Shown here piece by piece: positions 35,964-44,461 of a stretch of DNA of 64,000 nucleotides (the stretch's first letter is position 1; every line of letters starts with the position of its first letter). Made by a program: the position numbers and the translations under genes. Source of the stretch: Saccharothrix violaceirubra (GTDB taxonomy: Bacteria; Actinomycetota; Actinomycetes; Mycobacteriales; Pseudonocardiaceae); assembly GCF_014203755.1 (NCBI RefSeq), contig NZ_JACHJS010000001.1, positions 3,720,001 to 3,784,000 on the forward strand, in the 5' to 3' direction. The notes beneath the pieces were generated by a model that ran no database searches, was not told where the DNA came from, and saw only the letters and a list, made by a program, of their open reading frames with translations.

Positions 35964-37997
35964 TCACGACGCCACCAGCGCCACCGGGTTCGGGACGGTG
36001 AAGCACACCGACGTGCCCCGTTCCGAGCCCGGCTCGATCCAGATGCGCCCGCCGTGGCGCTCCACGATCCGCCGGCACGTGCTCAAGCCGATGCCCGTGC
36101 CCCGGTAGCCGTCCCCGGTCCGCTCCCGGTGGAACAGGTCGAACACGTCCTCGCGGGACTCGGGCGCGATGCCGATGCCGTTGTCGGTGACCCGGATCGT
36201 GGTGCCGGCCGGCCCCTCCTGCGCGCTCACGTGCACGCGGGGCAGCACGTCCGGCGCGGTGTACCTGACCGCGTTGTCGATCAGGTTGGCCAACACCTGG
36301 CGCAGCAGCGTCGGGTGCGTCCACAGCGGGGGCAGCACGTCACGGGTCACGCGGGCGCGCACCGACCGTTCCGGGTCCATCTCGTCCACGAGCAGGTCGA
36401 CGGTCTCCCCCGCGTCGACCGGGCGCAGGTCGAGCGGTTCGTGCGTGGCCCGCGCGTAGTCGAGCAGGTCGTCGATCATCACGCGCATGCGGGTCGCGGC
36501 CCGGCCGATCGCGGCCAGCGGCACGCGTTCGCGTTCGTCGTCGCGCTCGGCGAGCAGTTCGGTGTAGCCGGTGATGGTGGTCAACGGCGACTTCAGGTCG
36601 TGGGCGACCATCGCGGTGAACCGGTCGAGTTCCGCGTTGGCCTCGGTCAGCTCGACGTTCGCCGCCGCCAACCGGGCACGGGCCGCCGCGCGTTCGGTGA
36701 CGTCGCGCAGGAACGCGTGGAACCGCCGCTCGCCGCGCCACGTGAACGAACCCAGGCTCAACTCCACCTGCAGCTCGCTGCCGTCCCGACGCACGGCCGG
36801 CACCTCGACGAGACCGGTCAGCCGGGCCTCGCTCCCGGCGGCACGGCGGGCGAGCCCCTGGTCGTGGGCGGCCCGCAGGCGCTCGGGGATGATCAGGTCG
36901 GTCAGCCGACGACCGAACGCCTCGGCGGCCCGCCAGCCGAACATGGCCTCGGCCGCCGGGTTCCACGCGGTGACCGCGCCCCGCGAGTCGGTGGCGACGC
37001 ACGCGTCCGTCGTCGTGTCCAGCATCGATGCCAGCAGCCGCTCGCGGTCGGCGATGTCCTCGCGGCCGGTCCGCTCGGCGGTGATGTCGGACATGGTCAC
37101 GACCGCGCCCAGCGGCGTCCCGTCGGCCCGGCGCAGCGCCCGGCCCGTGCACAGCACCCGGATCGGGTCGGCGTCTTCGGGCGCGATCACCATCTCGACG
37201 TTCTCGACCGTTTCGCCGCGCAGCGCGCGCCGCAACGGCACATCGTCGGCGTTCAGGGGCGTGATGCCGTCGGCGGCACGCAGGTGGTAGCGGGCCGACC
37301 ACTGGTCGGGGTCGAGGCCGGCGTCGGCCTCCAGGCCGTGCCAGGCGCGGGCCGTGCGGTTGAACAGCGTCAGGTGTCCGTCCTGGTCGCAGGCGACGAT
37401 GGCGACGCCGGCGGTCTCGTGCACGGCGTTGATCAGCTCCTGGCGGACTTCCAGCTCGCCCGCGTAGCGGGCGGCCAGCTCGCGCTGCGCCTCGGTCTCG
37501 GCCGCCAGGTCGGCGAACAGGCGGGCCTGGCGGCGGCGTTCGAACAGCGCCAGCACCACGATCGCGAGGTCGTGCAGGGCGTCGAGCCGGGTCCGGTCGA
37601 GGTCGACCGGCTGGTCGTGGAAGACGCACAGCGTGCCGAGCACGTGGCCCTCGGGCGTGGTCAGCGGCACGGAGGCGTAGAAGCGGACGTCGGCGAGCAC
37701 GCCGGTGACCCACGGGCTGGCCGCGAACCGGCCGTCCGCGCTCGCGTCGCGCGTGTAGACCGCTTCGCCGCCCGCGACGACGACGTTGCACAGCGAGTCC
37801 TGGCGCGGCGAGTCGGCGCCCGCGAAACCGGTGGTGGTGAGCTGGCACTGCCGGTCGGCGTCCAGCAGGTTCAGCGTCGCCGTCGGCACCCCGGCCACGA
37901 CCGCCGCGGCGCGCACCACGGCGGACAGCTCCTCATCGGCCGGGGTGTCGAGCAACCCGTACTCGTGCAGTGCCGCCAACCGTTCGAACTCGTCCAT
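35964..37997 (-). CDS. Soluble sensor histidine kinase: GAF-PAS-PAS-HisKA-HATPase
   Basis: A 677-residue cytoplasmic kinase with no transmembrane segments. GAF ~20-155; PAS ~190-305; PAS ~315-435 with ERAAARARLAAAN as a linker coil; phospho-acceptor His466 in VAHDLKSPL; N box LANLIDNAVRY, G1 DNGIGI, G2 GTGIGLS. The architecture is that of phytochrome-like or redox kinases. No response regulator is adjacent. A related kinase lies at 62979. Confidence 0.9.
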   Translation of the reverse strand: MDEFERLAALHEYGLLDTPADEELSAVVRAAAVVAGVPTATLNLLDADRQCQLTTTGFAGADSPRQDSLCNVVVAGGEAVYTRDASADGRFAASPWVTGVLADVRFYASVPLTTPEGHVLGTLCVFHDQPVDLDRTRLDALHDLAIVVLALFERRRQARLFADLAAETEAQRELAARYAGELEVRQELINAVHETAGVAIVACDQDGHLTLFNRTARAWHGLEADAGLDPDQWSARYHLRAADGITPLNADDVPLRRALRGETVENVEMVIAPEDADPIRVLCTGRALRRADGTPLGAVVTMSDITAERTGREDIADRERLLASMLDTTTDACVATDSRGAVTAWNPAAEAMFGWRAAEAFGRRLTDLIIPERLRAAHDQGLARRAAGSEARLTGLVEVPAVRRDGSELQVELSLGSFTWRGERRFHAFLRDVTERAAARARLAAANVELTEANAELDRFTAMVAHDLKSPLTTITGYTELLAERDDERERVPLAAIGRAATRMRVMIDDLLDYARATHEPLDLRPVDAGETVDLLVDEMDPERSVRARVTRDVLPPLWTHPTLLRQVLANLIDNAVRYTAPDVLPRVHVSAQEGPAGTTIRVTDNGIGIAPESREDVFDLFHRERTGDGYRGTGIGLSTCRRIVERHGGRIWIEPGSERGTSVCFTVPNPVALVAS

Positions 37998-38149
37998 GGA
38001 TGTTCCGACCCCTGCTCGTCCCCGGTATCCGCCCCTCCATCGGCCGACGTCGACCCCTACTGCCCGAATTCGCCCGATCGAGTGGCGATTGGACGGGCGT
38101 CACAGGGGGCATGCCTACCGCGGTGGACAGCCGAACCGAGGAGACGACG

Positions 38150-38281
38150 ATGACCGTCCGATTGCGCCTGACCGCCCAGCAGGCCCGTGACCGCCTGGCC
38201 GAGGCGGACGACCCGGTGGACGGCACGCCCGACGAGCCCGTGGTCGACGAGGACCGGCCGGAGGACCTGCCCGCGACGTGA
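38150..38281 (+). CDS. Small acidic hypothetical protein
   Basis: 43 codons (MTVRLRLTAQQARDRLAEAD...), very acidic toward the C terminus. GAGGAG seven bases upstream supports this ATG; a longer form from ATG 38111 has no such site. It abuts the LigD-type gene tail to tail with no gap. No homology is visible. Confidence 0.45.
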   Translation: MTVRLRLTAQQARDRLAEADDPVDGTPDEPVVDEDRPEDLPAT

Positions 38282-39232
38282 TCAGGCCGGGTCGAGGTCC
38301 GGCAGGTCGGTGCCGTCGCGGTCGGCCCACTCCAGGAGCGCGTCGAGCGCGAACGGCGCGTCGTCGATGCCCGCGTGCAGGTCGCCCAGTTCCGCGAACC
38401 GGGCCGGGACCGTGGCGATGGTCAGGTCGCGCGGGTCGACGTCCTCGACCTCGTCCCAGCGGATCGGCGTCGAGACGATGGCCTCGGGGGTGCCGCGCAC
38501 CGAGTACGCGGACGCGATGGTGTGGTCCCTGGCATTCTGGTTGTAGTCGATGAACAGGGCCTCGGGATCACGGTCGCGCCGCCACCACGCGGTCGTGACG
38601 TCGGCGGGCAGGCGGCGTTCCACCTCACGGGCGAACGCCAATGCCGCCCGACGCACGTCGCGGAAACCCCAGTCGGGCTTGATCCGCACGTACACGTGCA
38701 GCCCTTTCCCGCCCGAGGTCTTGGGCCAGCCCGTCGCGCCGAGTTCGGCCAGCACCTCGCGCACGACCGCCGCCACCCGGCGCACGCGCGAGAACGGACA
38801 GCCGGGCATCGGGTCCAGGTCGATGCGCCACTCGTCCGGCGCCTCGGTGTCGGCGGCGCGGGAGTTCCACGGATGGAACTCCACAGTGGACATCTGCACG
38901 GACCAGACCACGTCCGCCAGATGGCCCACGCACAACTCGTCGGCATGCCGGTTGTAGCGGGGGAAGTGCACGCGGACCGTGCGCACCCAGGACGGCGCAC
39001 CGCCGGGCAGTCGCTTCTGGTGCACCTTGTCCCCGGTCACCCCTTGGGGAAACCGATGCAGCATGCACGGCCGGTCCCGCAACGCCCGCACGATCCCGTC
39101 GCCGACCGCCACGTAGTAGCGGACCAGGTCGAGCTTGGTCTCGCCGCGTGCCGGGAAGTAGACGCGGTCGGGGTTGGAGATCCGCACGGTGCGCCCGTCG
39201 ACCTCGAATTCCACGGTGGGTGGCGTACCCAT
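38282..39232 (-). CDS. LigD-type DNA polymerase/primase domain protein
   Basis: A 316-residue stand-alone polymerase domain of bacterial NHEJ LigD. Key motifs: RIDLDPMPG (catalytic Asp pair), TSGGKGLHVYV, FIDYNQNARD. It would fill gaps and add ribonucleotides at breaks with Ku and a ligase. The start ATG at 39232 is chosen because longer frames lose conservation. No Ku or ligase gene is nearby. Confidence 0.92.
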   Translation of the reverse strand: MGTPPTVEFEVDGRTVRISNPDRVYFPARGETKLDLVRYYVAVGDGIVRALRDRPCMLHRFPQGVTGDKVHQKRLPGGAPSWVRTVRVHFPRYNRHADELCVGHLADVVWSVQMSTVEFHPWNSRAADTEAPDEWRIDLDPMPGCPFSRVRRVAAVVREVLAELGATGWPKTSGGKGLHVYVRIKPDWGFRDVRRAALAFAREVERRLPADVTTAWWRRDRDPEALFIDYNQNARDHTIASAYSVRGTPEAIVSTPIRWDEVEDVDPRDLTIATVPARFAELGDLHAGIDDAPFALDALLEWADRDGTDLPDLDPA

Positions 39233-39302
39233 GCGGGGAAGGTAACCGCGTCGACCGGTTCCGGCGATTCGCGTCCGACGGGATGCCGGCAAGCTTGGTC
39301 CG

Positions 39303-39887
39303 GTGGACGGCGACCTGGAGAATGTGCTGAACGGTGTGGGCCCCCGACTGCGGGCCGCCCGCAAGAGCCGCGGGATCACCCTGGACGACCTGTCGGCGGA
39401 GACCGGGATCTCGGTGAGCACGTTGTCACGGCTGGAGAACGGCAGGCGCAGACCCACCCTGGAACTGCTGCTGCCGATCGCCCAGGCACACCGCGTCGCG
39501 ATCGACGAACTGGTGGGCGCCCCCCAGACCGGCGACCCGCGCGTGCACATGCGGGCCGTACATCGGAGCGGAATCTCGTACGTGGCCCTGACCCGCAGGC
39601 CAGGCGGCCTCCAGGCGTTCAAGGTCATCATGCCCGGCGGCAGACCCATGGGAGAACCCACCACCCACGAGGGCTACGAGTGGTTGTACGTCCTCAACGG
39701 CAGACTGCGACTACTGCTGGGCGACCGGGACATGGTCCTGGTCCCGGGCGAGGCAGCGGAGTTCGACACCCACATCCCCCACGCCCTGGGCTCAGCCGAC
39801 CCGGAACCGGTGGAACTGCTGTCGATCTTCGGCAAACAGGGCGAACGCGCCCACCTGCGAGCCAGGGCCGACCCCAAAAAGCCCTGA
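39303..39887 (+). CDS. XRE-cupin regulator
   Basis: A 194-residue regulator: XRE HTH in ~12-66 (LSAETGISVSTLSRLENGRRRP) and a C-terminal cupin barrel (THEGYEWLYVLNGRLRLLLGD, HIPHALGS) with metal-type His residues. Such proteins repress or activate in response to small ligands. GTG start, divergent from the LigD-type gene by 70 bases. Confidence 0.9.
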   Translation: MDGDLENVLNGVGPRLRAARKSRGITLDDLSAETGISVSTLSRLENGRRRPTLELLLPIAQAHRVAIDELVGAPQTGDPRVHMRAVHRSGISYVALTRRPGGLQAFKVIMPGGRPMGEPTTHEGYEWLYVLNGRLRLLLGDRDMVLVPGEAAEFDTHIPHALGSADPEPVELLSIFGKQGERAHLRARADPKKP

Positions 39888-39920
39888 CCCGCGCTCCACA
39901 CGACCCCGTTGCCCACGCAC

Positions 39921-40020
39921 GGTGCCCGAGTGCACATTTCGCGGTGCCCGAGTGCACATTTCGCGGTGCCTGAACGCACATTTCGCGGTGCCTGAACGTA
40001 TAACTCGCGGTGTCCGAACC
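39921..40020. repeat. 22-bp tandem repeat, four and a half units
   Basis: Full units at 39921, 39943, 39965 and 39987 (22 bp each) plus 12 bases. Units 1 and 2 are identical; 3 and 4 change the centre (GAACGCACA, GAACGTATA) and the tail (TTTCGC, AACTCGC). It lies between convergent genes, past the XRE-cupin stop. Confidence 0.92.
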
Positions 40021-40047
40021 AACCCCGACCACGCGAAGACACGAACC

Positions 40048-42273
40048 TCAAGAACCGTCGAGCAGAGAAGCCCCGGCGACAAAAGCGGAAGCCGCCAACA
40101 CCCCGTCCCCCGCCGCCAACCGCCGAAACTCCCGAAGCGCGGCCTCCCGATCCCCCAACACCCGATAGCTCTCGGCGACCAGGAACCGAGCCTGGTCCGC
40201 CCACTCCGACCACCCCTGATCCACCGTGTCCCGCAGGTGGTCCAACCAGTTCGCCGCACGCAGCCCCGCGTCCACCGCATCCTCGTGCCGCCCCTCGGCA
40301 TGATCCGCGTTGGCCAACCGGTACCACTGCTCCACGGTGTCCGCGTCCCGCAACGCAGCCTGCCCGATCGCCTCGTTCAGATCATCGGCAACCCCACCGA
40401 CACCTGAACCGACACCCGACAGGGCACGCAGATGATGCAGATGCCCCCTAAGCCGGTCGAACATCGGCGAAGGCAACGCCACCAACCAATCCTCGACAAA
40501 CGACCGGAACTCGTCGACAGCCGAGGCACGCTCGTAAGCCACCCGCAACTGCTCCACCGCCTCGATCGCCTTCTCCGGCGCCCCGGCCGACACCAACGCG
40601 TCGAACGCCGCCCGAGCACGACCGATCACGACCCGGGCATCGGCATCGTCGTCGTTGAGCCAGGCGGCTTCCAGACAACGCAACGACCCCAACGCGAGCG
40701 GATCGGCCGCCGCGTGGTGGACACCACGACGCAGGGCCTCGAACGCCTCCGCCCGATGTCCCCGGCCCACCAGCACGTACGCCAACCAGTGCTCACCCCA
40801 GGCGCACGCCGAGTCGTCCCCGAGCAGCCGCAGGTCGGCGACGGCCCGCGACACCGTCGCGATCCCCTCGTCCGGCCGCCCGACGTTCGCGATCCACAGC
40901 CCCAACCAGCAGAACGCCAACAGGTGCCGGGCACGGTCGCCACACCGGGCGTGTGTCTCCGCGGCCCACCGCAGAAGCTCCTCGGTGTCGTCCCCCTGGA
41001 CGAACCGGGCCTGGAGTTCCACCCGTCGCGCGGCCAGGAACGACGGCAGGTCCGCCGACACCTCGGCCAGACACGCCCGCGCCTCTTCGGGTTCACAACG
41101 CAGGTCGTGCCACGCCGCCCGGTCGAGCAGGTCGGCGTCCGACAGCCCAGGCGGCGGCCGGAAGTCCAGCGGTGGTCTGCTGGTCGGCGCCAACGGCAGG
41201 AAGTCCCGGACCGGCTCGGCCACGAGCCGCGCCCGGACGCGATCGCCCTGGAACGTCGTCCCGTTGCGCCGGTCGAACCACCCGGCGAGGTCGAGCGCCG
41301 TCGCACGCATCCGCGCGGCCAGGTCCCGGAACGACACCGAGTGGTCGGGTCCGAGGTCGAGCACGGACTCGCCGCGGCCGACCACGACCAGTCGGCCGGC
41401 CAGTACCGCGACGGCCGTGGCGAACTCCATCGTGGCGAACGGGCGGCGCCGGGATTCGAGGTCCCGCAGCGGTCCCAGCCAGTCGACGCCCGCGCCCTCG
41501 TTGCCGGTCAACGCGCAGAACTCGATCACGCGGCCGTGCTCCTCCAGCGACGCCTCCTCGCCGGCGAGCCCTCGCACCAGCCGCCGGTAGGTCAACGCCG
41601 CCTCGGCGTCCCGTCCCGCACGGGCCAGGGGTAACAGCACCAACGACCGCGCGAGCACGAGCGGTTCGCCGCACACCTCCGGGTCGTCGAGCAGCACGGC
41701 GGCGGCCTCCAGCGCGCACCCGGGCCGCCCTCTGGCCAGCAGCCGGTCGATGCCGGTGAGCAGCAGCCGGCGCTCGTCCTCGTCGACGTCGGCGGTCGCG
41801 CGCCAGCGCAAGTGGGCGCGTTCCTCGGCGGCCCAGTCGCCCCGGTGCGCCGCGATGCCCCGGTAGGCGGCGTGCACGTCGTGCAGGTTCATCCCGGCCA
41901 CGCGGAAACGTTCCTCGACGTCGCGCAACGCGTCGCCGATCTCGTCGAGGCCGATGTCCGGGAAGTGCGCCATGCTCTCGACCAGCGAGGCGTACCAGCG
42001 CAGCAGGTCGACCCCGTCGCCGGGCGCGTACCGCCACGGCTGCCGGTCGTACTCGGCCAGACTGCGGCGGAACAGGTCGAAGACCAGGTCCCAGCGCCCG
42101 TCGGTGCGGTGCGCCTCGGCCAGCATCCGGCGGGCCAGCAGGGCGGCCCGCGGCACGTCCGCGCCGTCGGCTCGGCGCACGACGTCGTCCAGCAACTCCG
42201 TCCGCGACCGCGCGTGATCCATCACGCGTGCCTCTCTCAGGGACAACCACAACTCGAACTCGACATCGCTCAT
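40048..42273 (-). CDS. Large alpha-solenoid (TPR-like) hypothetical protein
   Basis: A 741-residue, almost entirely helical protein with degenerate TPR-like units (ALLARRMLAEAHRTDGRWDLVFDLFRRSLAEY, EGIATVSRAVADLRLLGD). No enzymatic or DNA-binding motif and no membrane segment. ATG at 42273 chosen because SDVEFELWLSLREARVMDHA starts the helical repeat region. Function unknown; a scaffold or regulator. Divergent from the HTH-like gene at 42538. Confidence 0.7.
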   Translation of the reverse strand: MSDVEFELWLSLREARVMDHARSRTELLDDVVRRADGADVPRAALLARRMLAEAHRTDGRWDLVFDLFRRSLAEYDRQPWRYAPGDGVDLLRWYASLVESMAHFPDIGLDEIGDALRDVEERFRVAGMNLHDVHAAYRGIAAHRGDWAAEERAHLRWRATADVDEDERRLLLTGIDRLLARGRPGCALEAAAVLLDDPEVCGEPLVLARSLVLLPLARAGRDAEAALTYRRLVRGLAGEEASLEEHGRVIEFCALTGNEGAGVDWLGPLRDLESRRRPFATMEFATAVAVLAGRLVVVGRGESVLDLGPDHSVSFRDLAARMRATALDLAGWFDRRNGTTFQGDRVRARLVAEPVRDFLPLAPTSRPPLDFRPPPGLSDADLLDRAAWHDLRCEPEEARACLAEVSADLPSFLAARRVELQARFVQGDDTEELLRWAAETHARCGDRARHLLAFCWLGLWIANVGRPDEGIATVSRAVADLRLLGDDSACAWGEHWLAYVLVGRGHRAEAFEALRRGVHHAAADPLALGSLRCLEAAWLNDDDADARVVIGRARAAFDALVSAGAPEKAIEAVEQLRVAYERASAVDEFRSFVEDWLVALPSPMFDRLRGHLHHLRALSGVGSGVGGVADDLNEAIGQAALRDADTVEQWYRLANADHAEGRHEDAVDAGLRAANWLDHLRDTVDQGWSEWADQARFLVAESYRVLGDREAALREFRRLAAGDGVLAASAFVAGASLLDGS

Positions 42274-42394
42274 CGGACGCCGCCCCCCAACGGTCCTCAA
42301 TGATCCGAGTCTAAAGCGGTCTGACGAGCGGGTCGTCGGGCCGTCCGGCCGCTCGCGCAAGGGCTGAACGGCGCGGTTCAAGATCCGGACGCCG

Positions 42395-42423
42395 TTGACA
42401 CTCCAGAATCGTCTGCTTACTTT
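42395..42423 (+). promoter_or_regulatory. Consensus promoter for the HTH-like gene
   Basis: TTGACA (42395-42400), 17 bases, TACTTT (42418-42423), 114 bases before the ATG at 42538. The long untranslated leader (~107 bases) is noticeable. I see no gene in the 264-base divergent gap. Confidence 0.6.
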
Positions 42424-42537
42424 CCGTACATGGCCACCCGAGCAGAACGTTCTCGAACGAGGGACGACGCACCGCGCTGTCGCTGAGCGCCGCGTCGCCA
42501 GTCCCCGTTTCCCGGAGTGCCGCCCAGGAGAGCCTCG

Positions 42538-43302
42538 ATGCCCCGTGCCGCCGAGTTGACCCGACTGCTGGAAAACGGCCCGTTCCCGGCCGCGCTGCGG
42601 GCCGCGATCGACGCCAGCGGCCTGTCACTCGGACGCGTCAGACACAGATTGGTACTGCGGGGCGTGACGGTCAGCGTCCCGACGCTGAGCCTGTGGCAAT
42701 CGGGAAGACGCCGACCAGAACGCCCTGAATCGCTGCGTGCCTTACGCCACCTGGAACACGTGCTGGACCTTCCGGCGGGGTCGCTCGGCGCACTCCTCGG
42801 ACCTCCCAAACCACGCGGGCGTACCGCCGACTCGGCCGGACAGGTGAGCCTGTACGACCACGTCCGGGTGAGCCGCGAGGGCGTGGTGGCCCACAGCCGA
42901 CTGGTCCTGCGGGGACCCGCCGCGCGATGGTCGGCGAGGTGGTCGTTGGCCACCGACGCCGCGCCGACGATCCGGGTCGTGCGCGGCGGCCGGGTGGGGC
43001 GCGTCGAGCACGACCTGGACGACGGCCGCCTGACCGCCGAACTCGTGCTGACCACGCCGGTGACCGCGGACTCGTCGGCGGTGATCGAGTACGAGGCCGC
43101 CTTCGCACCGGCCCAGTCCGACCACGTCCGCCTGCTGGACCGGCCGATCCGCGACTACCAGGTGGAGGTCGACTTCACCGACCCGCCCGCCGAGTGCGTG
43201 CGCGTCGACGACGGCCGCCCCCTGCTGCCCGACCAGGACGGCGCCGTGCACATCGTGCTGGCCGACGCGGTGGGGCGGGTGGGCGTGCGCTGGCACGGGT
43301 GA
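42538..43302 (+). CDS. Hypothetical protein with XRE-like N terminus
   Basis: A 254-residue protein. Residues ~8-85 resemble an HTH of XRE type (LSLGRVRHRLVLRGVTVSVPTLSLWQSG) and the remainder is beta-rich. The family is unassigned. CAGGAG lies seven bases before the ATG. Its promoter is well defined upstream. Confidence 0.6.
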   Translation: MPRAAELTRLLENGPFPAALRAAIDASGLSLGRVRHRLVLRGVTVSVPTLSLWQSGRRRPERPESLRALRHLEHVLDLPAGSLGALLGPPKPRGRTADSAGQVSLYDHVRVSREGVVAHSRLVLRGPAARWSARWSLATDAAPTIRVVRGGRVGRVEHDLDDGRLTAELVLTTPVTADSSAVIEYEAAFAPAQSDHVRLLDRPIRDYQVEVDFTDPPAECVRVDDGRPLLPDQDGAVHIVLADAVGRVGVRWHG

Positions 43303-43309
43303 CCGTCGG

Positions 43310-43567
43310 TCAGCGCAGGTGTCGGACGGAACGCACGGCCAGTGCCAGTGGTGCGCTCAGCACGGCGACCACGGCTCCGACGAGAAGCACGGCGTCCGGG
43401 CCGACGCGCTCGGCCGCCGGTCCGGCCAGGGCCATGCCCAACGGCGCGGCGGCCAGGCCCACGACCGTGGAGAAGCCCGTGGCGCGGGCGACCGGGGCGA
43501 AGGCCGGACCCGGGCCGGCCGTGGCCACGAGTGCGGCCGAGATCATCGGGGCCACCAGCAAACGGCG
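43310..43567 (-). pseudogene. C-terminal remnant of an MFS transporter
   Basis: About 85 codons resemble the last helices of an MFS permease (MISAALVATAGPGPAFAPV, GLAAAPLGMALAGPAAERVG, VLLVGAVVAVLSAPLALAV). Upstream of 43567 the frame loses hydrophobic character and there is no plausible start, so the first ~10 helices are missing. Bases 43568-43741 hold two small hairpins but no gene. Confidence 0.6.
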
Positions 43568-43741
43568 GAAGGTGGGTGACTGCCGGGGACACCGGTTCGC
43601 TCCGCCGCGTCGGCGGAGTGCTTGGTGGGTGCCCCTTCGGGGTTGGTTTGGGAACCGTTTCAAGCGGTCGCTCGCCGCTCGGGCTGACCACCGGAAAGGG
43701 GCTGTCGTACCCCTCCCCGTATGGCCCGCCTGCGTAAACGC

Positions 43742-43807
43742 GCGAGTTGTGCGTTCAGGCACTGCGAGTTATGCGTTCAGGCACTGCGAAATGTGCACTC
43801 GGGCAGG
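43742..43807. repeat. 22-bp tandem repeat, three inverted units
   Basis: Units at 43742, 43764 and 43786, in the opposite orientation to the 39921 array. The first two carry the AACTCGC-type tail and the third the ATTTCGC tail. It lies ten bases past the response-regulator stop. Confidence 0.9.
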
Positions 43808-43816
43808 TGGTGTGGG

Positions 43817-44461
43817 TCAGAGGTGGCCGCGTAGTCGGGACCAGGCCAGCACCACGTGTACGCGGTCCGGGATGCCCAGTTTCGAGAGGATGTTCGAGAC
43901 GTGGACCTTGACCGTGTAGCGGCTGATGTCCAGGCGTCCCGCTATGTCGTCGTTCGCCAAGCCCTCGGCTACCAGGGTTCCTACCTCGCGTTCCCTCGGC
44001 GACAGGTTCTTGATCGCCGTCAGCAGGCGTTCGTCTTCCGGGGTCGGCAGGTTCGGGCGGAAGGCGGCGATCATCCTCGACGTCGCCTCCGGTGCCAGTA
44101 CGGACTGGCCCGACACCACTATGCGGATGCCGTCACGCAGGCGTTCGCTCGGCGCGTCCTTGAGCAGGAAGCCGCTCGCACCCGCCTGTAAGGCCGCGTA
44201 CACGTAGCTGTCCAGGTCATAGGTGGTGAGGATCAGCACGCGGGTGCGGTGGGCGATTCTGCGGGTGGCCTCGATTCCGTCGAGCACGGGCATGCGGATG
44301 TCCATCAGCACGACGTCGGGCGCGTGGCGGTCCACCGCCGCGATCGCCTCGGCGCCGTTCGCCGCGGCGCCGACCACGGTCAGGTCCGGTGCGGCGTCGA
44401 CGATCCTGGTCAACGCCTCGCGTAGCAGGCGTTCGTCGTCGCACACCACTACGCGGGGCAT
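43817..44461 (-). CDS. NarL/FixJ-type response regulator
   Basis: A 214-residue regulator: receiver domain with phospho-acceptor Asp54 in VVLMDIRMP, acidic pocket CDDE at the N terminus, Lys in FLLKDAPS; C-terminal LuxR HTH (LSPREREVGTLVAEGLANDDIAGRLDISRYTVKVHVSNILSKL). It overlaps the end of the sensor kinase gene by 13 bases, so they are cotranscribed. Confidence 0.93.
   Translation of the reverse strand: MPRVVVCDDERLLREALTRIVDAAPDLTVVGAAANGAEAIAAVDRHAPDVVLMDIRMPVLDGIEATRRIAHRTRVLILTTYDLDSYVYAALQAGASGFLLKDAPSERLRDGIRIVVSGQSVLAPEATSRMIAAFRPNLPTPEDERLLTAIKNLSPREREVGTLVAEGLANDDIAGRLDISRYTVKVHVSNILSKLGIPDRVHVVLAWSRLRGHL

Noticed and set aside
39921..40020. CRISPR array
   Set aside because: Units are contiguous with no spacers, and no cas genes are in the window.
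43568..43741. Insertion-sequence remnant
   Set aside because: Small hairpins only; no transposase codons or terminal inverted repeats with target duplication.
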